Positions 14,130-17,814 of a stretch of DNA of 17,814 bases are shown here, in pieces. Position numbers and translations under genes: made by a program. The notes beneath the pieces were generated by a model, which did no database searches, had not been told where the DNA came from, and saw only the letters and a list, made by a program, of their open reading frames with translations. Source of the stretch: an uncultured Bacilli bacterium (GTDB taxonomy: Bacteria; Bacillota_I; Bacilli_A; RF39; UBA660); NCBI GenBank assembly GCA_947598425.1, contig CANQFH010000008.1, positions 1 through 17,814 on the forward strand. Reading direction: 5' to 3'. Positions within the stretch are counted from its first letter, which is position 1; the number at the start of each line of letters is the position of its first letter.

Positions 14130-14382
14130 AGTATTCAACAATACATGTAGATTTTTCATTATTAAATAAAGTTTCTTTAATATTAGAACAATTATAATGG
14201 GTAACAAATATACCTTTATCAATATAATATTTTTTATTATGTTTACTAGTGTATTCTCTGGTATGAATTAAGGGACTATGATTGTAATATTTAGCTTGAA
14301 TTGTATCTATAGTAATAAATGAAATGATAAATAATATGAGAATACTTACAATAATTAAAGTAATTTTTAAGTTTTTGTTCAT
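14128..14382 (-). CDS. Small single-pass membrane protein, unknown
   Basis: An 84-residue protein on the minus strand. Residues 1-6 are polar with two Lys, followed by one hydrophobic segment (about 6-26, ITLIIVSILILFIISFITI), then a short hydrophilic domain of about 55 residues with several Tyr and His and two Cys (HYNCSN, STCIVEY), probably outside. An ATG 12 bases upstream (14394) is in frame, but GGAGG (14391-14387) lies 7 nt before the ATG at 14382, so that start is chosen. The good ribosome-binding site and the shared terminator argue that this is a real gene. Function is unknown; small exported proteins of this shape are common in related genomes. Confidence 0.65.
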   Translation of the reverse strand: MNKNLKITLIIVSILILFIISFITIDTIQAKYYNHSPLIHTREYTSKHNKKYYIDKGIFVTHYNCSNIKETLFNNEKSTCIVEY

Positions 14383-14527
14383 TTTGTCCTCCATCTAAAT
14401 TATATAATATTATTTTATAATATGCTATATATAATTGTGGTGGCTCTAGCGAATTGTTTTAGTAATTTAATTTTAAAATTATAAATAATAATATATTTTT
14501 TTAATTTATTATGTTAAGATAATTATT

Positions 14528-14677
14528 ATGACATAAAACGCTAATATTGACTATGTAATGTTTGTTGATGAAAATGGAAATGGTGGTAGAACTAATACAA
14601 TTAAAGAAAAAATTGTTGGATATCCTAATTTTAATAATAAGGGTATAAAAGTATTTCCAAAAGAAAAAGATGGATAA
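14528..14677 (+). pseudogene. Probable gene remnant with an early in-frame stop
   Basis: Frame 14528 reads Met-Thr-stop, then continues open for 46 codons to TAA at 14675. The readable part begins NANIDYVMFVDENGNGG and has the composition of a normal protein. An intact reading frame could begin only at the ATG at 14558 (39 codons), which has no ribosome-binding sequence. I therefore read it as a truncated gene with a nonsense mutation at codon 3. The start YVMFVDENGN slightly resembles the (F/Y)xDESGN opening of DUF3800 proteins, but the match is too short to trust. Confidence 0.4.
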
Positions 14678-14754
14678 ACCATCTTATTTCCGTACGCTAT
14701 ACAACGTACCCCGAAGCATTCGCTTCCATAACTAAATGCTACCATACTTAGTTA
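14667..14754. repeat. Cluster of four consecutive hairpins
   Basis: Perfect inverted repeats follow one another. AAGATGG/CCATCTT is at 14667-14673 and 14679-14685. GTACG/CGTAC is at 14692-14696 and 14705-14709. GAAGC/GCTTC is at 14713-14717 and 14722-14726. TAACTAA/TTAGTTA is at 14729-14735 and 14748-14754. The segment is richer in G and C than its surroundings. It could be a structured RNA, the end of a mobile element, or the terminator of the remnant plus neighbouring structure. Confidence 0.45.
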
Positions 14755-14819
14755 CATTTGTCAATAATAGTATATGCAACAATGTTTTTTTATGTGTGAA
14801 ATATTAAATATAATGGTTG

Positions 14820-14855
14820 AAAAAGTGTTAAAATTTAAAAAGTGTGTTAAAATTT
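14820..14855. repeat. Tandem direct repeat, 17 and 19 bp
   Basis: AAAAAGTGTTAAAATTT (14820-14836) is followed at once by AAAAAGTGTGTTAAAATTT (14837-14855), identical except for an added GT. It lies 3' of the radical SAM gene and looks like a recent local duplication. Confidence 0.6.
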
Positions 14856-14913
14856 ATTTTCATAACGACTAATCATGTAATAGTAGAAGAGTTTACTTAC
14901 TTCTGAATATATA

Positions 14914-15753
14914 CTATTTTTGTTTTATGTGAGTAAATTTTTCAAAAGCTCTTTTTCTCACAATATGATGTGATAAGTCAAGTGATTTAATGCAATCATC
15001 AATAGAATCGCTTAATATGTTGCAAGTTACATTACCAGAATTATCTTTTAATGTTCCATTTGGAAAAATGCTAAAGTACGTTGTTTTAAATTCTTCATAA
15101 TCATTAAAATCTATTTGAATTTGGGTATCAACAGTAACTTGTAAAATTTTTCTTTTTAATTCTTCATATTCTTCATCAGTAATAGAAAAATAATCTTCAT
15201 TATCTTGTGCTTTATATGTTATGGGATAATATCTAAAAATTTTCCATCTTTGAACATTGTACATTTGTATTAAATTAAAAATAAATGGAATATCATTAAT
15301 GTTTTGTTTAGTTGCAACAGTGTTAATCTTTATATTTATTTTTCCATTAAATTGGTTTAAATTTTCCAAAGTTTTGGGTAGATGTCTTTCACCTCTTCCC
15401 ACTTTTTTGTGGTATTCAATGCTTGTGGATTCTAAATCAAATGTTATCCAATCAAAGTAATCTAATATTAAAGTAGCAATTTGATCATTAATTAATAATC
15501 CGTTTGTAGTTATTGATAATAAAATGTTTGGATTTTGAGACTTTATATATTTTGCAAGGTCAAATAATTCTTTATATAAAAGTGGTTCTCCTCCCGCAAA
15601 AGTTATTTTTTCAACTCCGTGCTCAATAAGTTTGTCAGCTATTTTTTTGTTTTTGTCTAAAGACAAATCATCAATAATTGTTCTATAGCAAAATTCACAA
15701 AATTCGTTACATTTTTCTGTGATGTTCCAACATACAGAGTAAATTTTATTCAT
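14914..15753 (-). CDS. Viperin-like radical SAM enzyme (tentative subfamily)
   Basis: A 279-residue soluble protein. The radical SAM cluster motif is KCNEFCEFCYR with Cys15, Cys19 and Cys22 (Cx3Cx2C). ITFAGGEPLL (50-59) gives the GGEP SAM-binding motif. Several further blocks match the order seen in viperins: SITTNGLLI (80-88; viperin SIVSNGSLI), VGRG (118-121; IGRG), KINTVA (142-147; KINSVI), RWKIFRYYPI (169-178; RWKVFQ), and YFSIFPNG, comparable to YLMIDPxG near the C-terminus. Viperins convert CTP and, in prokaryotes, other NTPs to chain-terminating ddh-nucleotides against phage. The third-cysteine context here is FCYR rather than FCFHT, so it may be a related radical SAM group and not a true viperin. 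AGGGGGG precedes the ATG. It is divergent from a GrpB and NUDIX pair across overlapping promoters. Confidence 0.8.
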   Translation of the reverse strand: MNKIYSVCWNITEKCNEFCEFCYRTIIDDLSLDKNKKIADKLIEHGVEKITFAGGEPLLYKELFDLAKYIKSQNPNILLSITTNGLLINDQIATLILDYFDWITFDLESTSIEYHKKVGRGERHLPKTLENLNQFNGKINIKINTVATKQNINDIPFIFNLIQMYNVQRWKIFRYYPITYKAQDNEDYFSITDEEYEELKRKILQVTVDTQIQIDFNDYEEFKTTYFSIFPNGTLKDNSGNVTCNILSDSIDDCIKSLDLSHHIVRKRAFEKFTHIKQK

Positions 15754-15777
15754 AATTCCCCCCTAAAATTACTAAAT

Positions 15778-15806
15778 ATAATAACATTATACTTGATACA
15801 TGTCAA
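15778..15806 (-). promoter_or_regulatory. Promoter of the radical SAM gene (minus strand)
   Basis: On the minus strand TTGACA (15806-15801), 17 bp, TATTAT (15783-15778), with a TG one base upstream of the -10. It overlaps the plus-strand promoter at 15793-15821, so that each -35 sits inside the spacer of the other. Confidence 0.65.
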
Positions 15807-15821
15807 TTATTATCTTATAAT
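15793..15821 (+). promoter_or_regulatory. Promoter of the GrpB-NUDIX operon
   Basis: TTGATA (15793-15798), 17 bp, TATAAT (15816-15821). It is interlocked with the divergent radical SAM promoter, so RNA polymerase cannot bind both at once. Confidence 0.7.
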
Positions 15822-15846
15822 ATTTTTTGTGTTCAAGGGGGATGCA

Positions 15847-16389
15847 ATGATAGGTTTGAAAACAGATATGGTTAAATTAGAGCCATATAATTATGAATGG
15901 AGAACAGAATTTGAATTTGAGAAAGAAAGATTATTATCTATTTTAAACGAATTTGAAGTTGATGTTCAACATGTAGGAAGCACTTCAATTGAAGGCTGTT
16001 TAGCCAAGCCTATTATTGATATTTTTGTGGGAATTGAATCTTTAGAATATGGTGAACAACTTGTACCATTATTAGTTGCAAATGGCTATATTTATGAAGG
16101 AAATGGTGGAAGGCCTGGAGAACATTATTTTAAAAAAAGAGAAAATAATGTTACAACTTATCACATTCATATGGCACCAAACTTTGGACAAATATGGAGA
16201 AATCAAATTTTATTTAGAGATTATTTGAAAACACATCCTGATATAATGAAAGAATATATAAATTTAAAAATAAATCTATCAATTCAATTCCCTGATGATC
16301 GGGAAAGTTATTCAGCAGGGAAAAAGGATTTTATTGAACATGTTATTTATGAAGCTGAAAGGGATTTTCAAAGGAAAGTTAAAAAATAA
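15847..16389 (+). CDS. GrpB family (UPF0157) nucleotidyltransferase-fold protein
   Basis: A 180-residue soluble protein of the GrpB/UPF0157 family. The diagnostic block is VQHVGSTSIEGCLAKPIIDIFV, in which GSTS and the downstream Asp of IIDI are the nucleotide-binding and metal-binding positions of the nucleotidyltransferase fold. Later NVTTYHIHM and WRNQILFRDYLKTHP match the family's second half (HxH, FRDYLR). Members are found alone or fused to dephospho-CoA kinase; the substrate is not established. The frame is open 18 codons further upstream, but that part lies in the promoter. The ATG at 15847 has AAGGGGGA (15835-15842) just ahead. It is followed after 15 nt by the NUDIX gene and is divergent from the radical SAM gene. 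Confidence 0.9.
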   Translation: MIGLKTDMVKLEPYNYEWRTEFEFEKERLLSILNEFEVDVQHVGSTSIEGCLAKPIIDIFVGIESLEYGEQLVPLLVANGYIYEGNGGRPGEHYFKKRENNVTTYHIHMAPNFGQIWRNQILFRDYLKTHPDIMKEYINLKINLSIQFPDDRESYSAGKKDFIEHVIYEAERDFQRKVKK

Positions 16390-16404
16390 GGAGAAATAAT
16401 AAAT

Positions 16405-16881
16405 ATGAATAATGATATTCAATTTGAAAAAAACAATATAGTTTTTAATTATAGAGTAGCTATAGTTATAAGAAATGGTGAAAAGATATTAGTACAAAAA
16501 GATGATAGAGCTAACCATTATACATTGCCAGGTGGAAGATGTGAATTAGGTGAAAATTCTATTAATACTGGAATGAGAGAGTTTAAAGAAGAAACAGGTA
16601 TTGATATTACATTAAAAAAGAAAATTGGGATGATAGAAAATTTTTTTGTTTCAAGTTTTAATGGTAAAAATTATCATGAAATATTAATGATTCATGAATA
16701 TGAATTCAATGATTATAATTTGTATAGTAAGTCATCAATAGCAAATATTGAAGAAAAGAAGAAAGAGCATTTAACTTATATATGGCTAAATACTTCTGAA
16801 TTAAAAGAATCTAATTTTAAACCTGAAATAATTTTGGAAATGATAGAGAATAAAGAATTCCAACATTATATATTTGATTAA
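16405..16881 (+). CDS. NUDIX hydrolase
   Basis: A 158-residue soluble protein. The NUDIX box is complete: it opens GGRCELGE (about residues 47-54) and closes MREFKEETGI, fitting Gx5Ex7REUxEExGU, with the glutamates that bind Mg. The preceding VAIVIRNGEKILVQKD and YTLPGG are the usual strands before the box. NUDIX enzymes cleave nucleoside diphosphates linked to another group; the specific substrate cannot be read from the sequence. AAGGAG (16388-16393) is 11 nt before the ATG, a rather long spacing. It forms an operon with the GrpB gene. Next to a viperin-like enzyme, a role in handling modified nucleotides is an attractive but unproven idea; general house-cleaning is the simpler one. Confidence 0.93.
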   Translation: MNNDIQFEKNNIVFNYRVAIVIRNGEKILVQKDDRANHYTLPGGRCELGENSINTGMREFKEETGIDITLKKKIGMIENFFVSSFNGKNYHEILMIHEYEFNDYNLYSKSSIANIEEKKKEHLTYIWLNTSELKESNFKPEIILEMIENKEFQHYIFD

Positions 16882-16948
16882 AAGCTATATATAGGTAAAT
16901 AGGGAATGTATCAACAGGAATATATGTTAAATAAAAACTATAGCAAAT

Positions 16949-16978
16949 AAAAAATCTCATATTTCTGAGATTTTTTTT
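16949..16978 (+). terminator. Terminator of the GrpB-NUDIX operon
   Basis: An 11-bp stem AAAAAATCTCA (16949-16959) with TGAGATTTTTT (16966-16976), a 6-nt loop and a T8 run (16971-16978). The gap 16882-17141 otherwise contains no gene. Confidence 0.9.
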
Positions 16979-17094
16979 ATAATCTAAATGGTGCGAGTGA
17001 CGTAGTAATCTACAACTTTTTGTAATGTTAAAGATTTTATTATATAAAAATAGTAATCATTAGTAATACTTTAGTGCAAATTTTCCTGCATGCA

Positions 17095-17123
17095 TCGAAA
17101 AATATGTATTTTTATGATAAAAT
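17095..17123 (+). promoter_or_regulatory. Promoter of the HAD hydrolase gene, with an inverted repeat over the spacer
   Basis: TCGAAA (17095-17100), 17 bp, TAAAAT (17118-17123) with TG at 17115-17116 (extended -10). A perfect inverted repeat AAAAATA (17098-17104) and TATTTTT (17107-17113) lies between and over the boxes and could be an operator. AGGTGA (17130-17135) is the ribosome-binding sequence. Confidence 0.5.
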
Positions 17124-17141
17124 TATATTAGGTGATTAATA

Positions 17142-17654
17142 ATGAACAATATAAATTTCGATAACATTAAAGTAGCAATCTTTGACTTTGATAATACATT
17201 AGCTATTCATAAAGATAAAGATTTTCTAAAACATCGTCGAGAAAGTGAAGATAATTTTTTGAATTATTATTTAAAAGCATATTTAAATCCAAACTCTTTC
17301 TATGAAGATATTGAGCCATGTACTAAATCAGATAAATTATATGAATTAATTACTGCTTTAAAAAATAAAGGTGTTAAATTATATTGTTTATCTGGAATGA
17401 GATTTTCATTTCATTTAAAAGCAAAGCAAATCTTTGTTAATAAATATTATGGTGATGATATAGAGGTTATTTCAGCCAAAAATCAAGAAACTAAAGTAGA
17501 TGCTGTAAAAATTATTAGTCGTATTCATAATTGCAGTATGAATGAGATATTGTTTGTTGATGATGTAGAAGAAAATATTATCAGATTAAAAGATATCGGT
17601 GTTCATTCTTTATTATCAGATGAAGTTGAATCACTATTAAATAGTATGGAATAA
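17142..17654 (+). CDS. HAD superfamily hydrolase (small phosphatase)
   Basis: A 170-residue soluble protein. HAD motif I is FDFDNTLAIH near residues 14-23, with the nucleophile Asp15 and the acid/base Asp17. Motif II is the Ser of YCLSGM. Lys in AKNQETKVDA is the likely motif III. Motif IV is ILFVDDVEENI with the metal-binding Asp pair. The cap is short or missing, as in HAD-III type phosphatases. The substrate is unknown; the family covers sugar phosphates, nucleotides and polynucleotide 3'-phosphates. It has its own promoter after a terminator. Nothing ties it to the NUDIX operon except closeness. Confidence 0.87.
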   Translation: MNNINFDNIKVAIFDFDNTLAIHKDKDFLKHRRESEDNFLNYYLKAYLNPNSFYEDIEPCTKSDKLYELITALKNKGVKLYCLSGMRFSFHLKAKQIFVNKYYGDDIEVISAKNQETKVDAVKIISRIHNCSMNEILFVDDVEENIIRLKDIGVHSLLSDEVESLLNSME

Positions 17655-17708
17655 AAGCAGAAATGTTATAGAAAAAGATTATAAAAATTAGTTTAAATTA
17701 TTTTTTGA

Positions 17709-17729
17709 TATTTTGTCTTTGACAAAATA
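17709..17729. repeat. Hairpin 1 downstream of the HAD gene
   Basis: A perfect 9-bp stem TATTTTGTC (17709-17717) with GACAAAATA (17721-17729) and a 3-nt loop. Its arms share TATTTTG and CAAAATA with the next hairpin. It may help end transcription of the HAD gene, but no U run follows. Confidence 0.55.
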
Positions 17730-17740
17730 ATTAACCACCT

Positions 17741-17770
17741 AGGTATTTTGACAAGTGTATCAAAATACCT
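17741..17770. repeat. Hairpin 2 at the right edge
   Basis: A perfect 11-bp stem AGGTATTTTGA (17741-17751) with TCAAAATACCT (17760-17770) and an 8-nt loop. There is no U run behind it. The two hairpins can re-pair with each other's arms, as in attenuators, or can be repeated protein-binding half sites. The gene they may serve lies beyond the window. Confidence 0.55.
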
Positions 17771-17814
17771 TATTGAAAAACAATAAAATTAATTAATGTT
17801 CGATTGTTTTATAA

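Larger units (their letters stand above)
14395..14913. other. 519-bp stretch without an intact gene
   Basis: This stretch holds a short gene remnant (14528-14677), a series of hairpins in locally GC-richer sequence (14667-14754) and a near-exact tandem repeat (14820-14855). I see no tRNA, no transposase fragment and no other convincing coding region. The minus-strand reading frame over 14551-14745 is a shadow of the remnant. Confidence 0.6.

Noticed and set aside
14551..14745. 64-codon open frame on the minus strand
   Set aside because: It is antisense to the plus-strand remnant and crosses the hairpin cluster. It has no ribosome-binding site, and the plus-strand reading looks more protein-like.
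14685..14760. tRNA gene or integron attC site in the hairpin cluster
   Set aside because: No T-loop GTTC-type motif, no acceptor stem or anticodon arm on either strand, and no matching R'/R'' core sites.
15257..15460. Plus-strand open frame inside the radical SAM gene
   Set aside because: It lies wholly antisense to conserved radical SAM motifs, without a start region.

Overview
The window comes from a very AT-rich, low-GC Gram-positive bacterium that uses the standard bacterial code: TGA ends at least two genes (about 3077-3079 and 12389-12391) and tryptophan is written TGG. The mix of Bacillus-type sporulation genes (yunB, yutH), yutD and yutI, lineage-specific membrane proteins and a Cys-containing surface-protein family points to an uncultured gut-type member of the Bacilli, of the RF39 or a related lineage. 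That placement is an inference from gene content; no 16S or marker gene is present.

Left part (1-1431): a secreted or membrane-anchored surface protein whose promoter spacer contains a run of eight Gs, a strong candidate for on/off phase variation. Next block (1524-6338): two tail-anchored unknown proteins, yunB, yutD, an Asn/Pro-rich unknown protein, yutH (spore-coat kinase-like family) and, convergent, yutI (NifU C-terminal domain). The order yunB - yutD - yutH - yutI follows the order of these genes on the Bacillus subtilis chromosome, with lineage-specific genes between them. yunB and yutH share an unusual start region, CATAnnnT then 5 nt then ATG, without a Shine-Dalgarno site.

Middle (6413-12391): an S1-domain protein (CvfD/YugI type), a small membrane protein and a VanR/VanS-like two-component pair in a tight operon. 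A C39-like cysteine peptidase follows, whose promoter holds four TTAAG/T units at an exact 11-bp period, then a glutamine-dependent asparagine synthetase (AsnB) and a DUF1287 papain-fold protein. I read this as a cell-envelope sensing and remodelling module: the regulator probably binds the repeats, and AsnB-type enzymes amidate peptidoglycan diaminopimelate in relatives. A two-TM unknown protein (12443-14098) with a perfect consensus promoter follows.

Right part (14128-17814) looks accessory: a small membrane protein, a 500-bp stretch with a gene remnant and a cluster of hairpins, a viperin-like radical SAM gene divergent from a GrpB-family nucleotidyltransferase plus a NUDIX hydrolase through interlocked promoters, a HAD phosphatase, and two related hairpins at the right edge whose arms can pair in alternative ways. 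No tRNA, rRNA, CRISPR array, transposase or integrase was seen.
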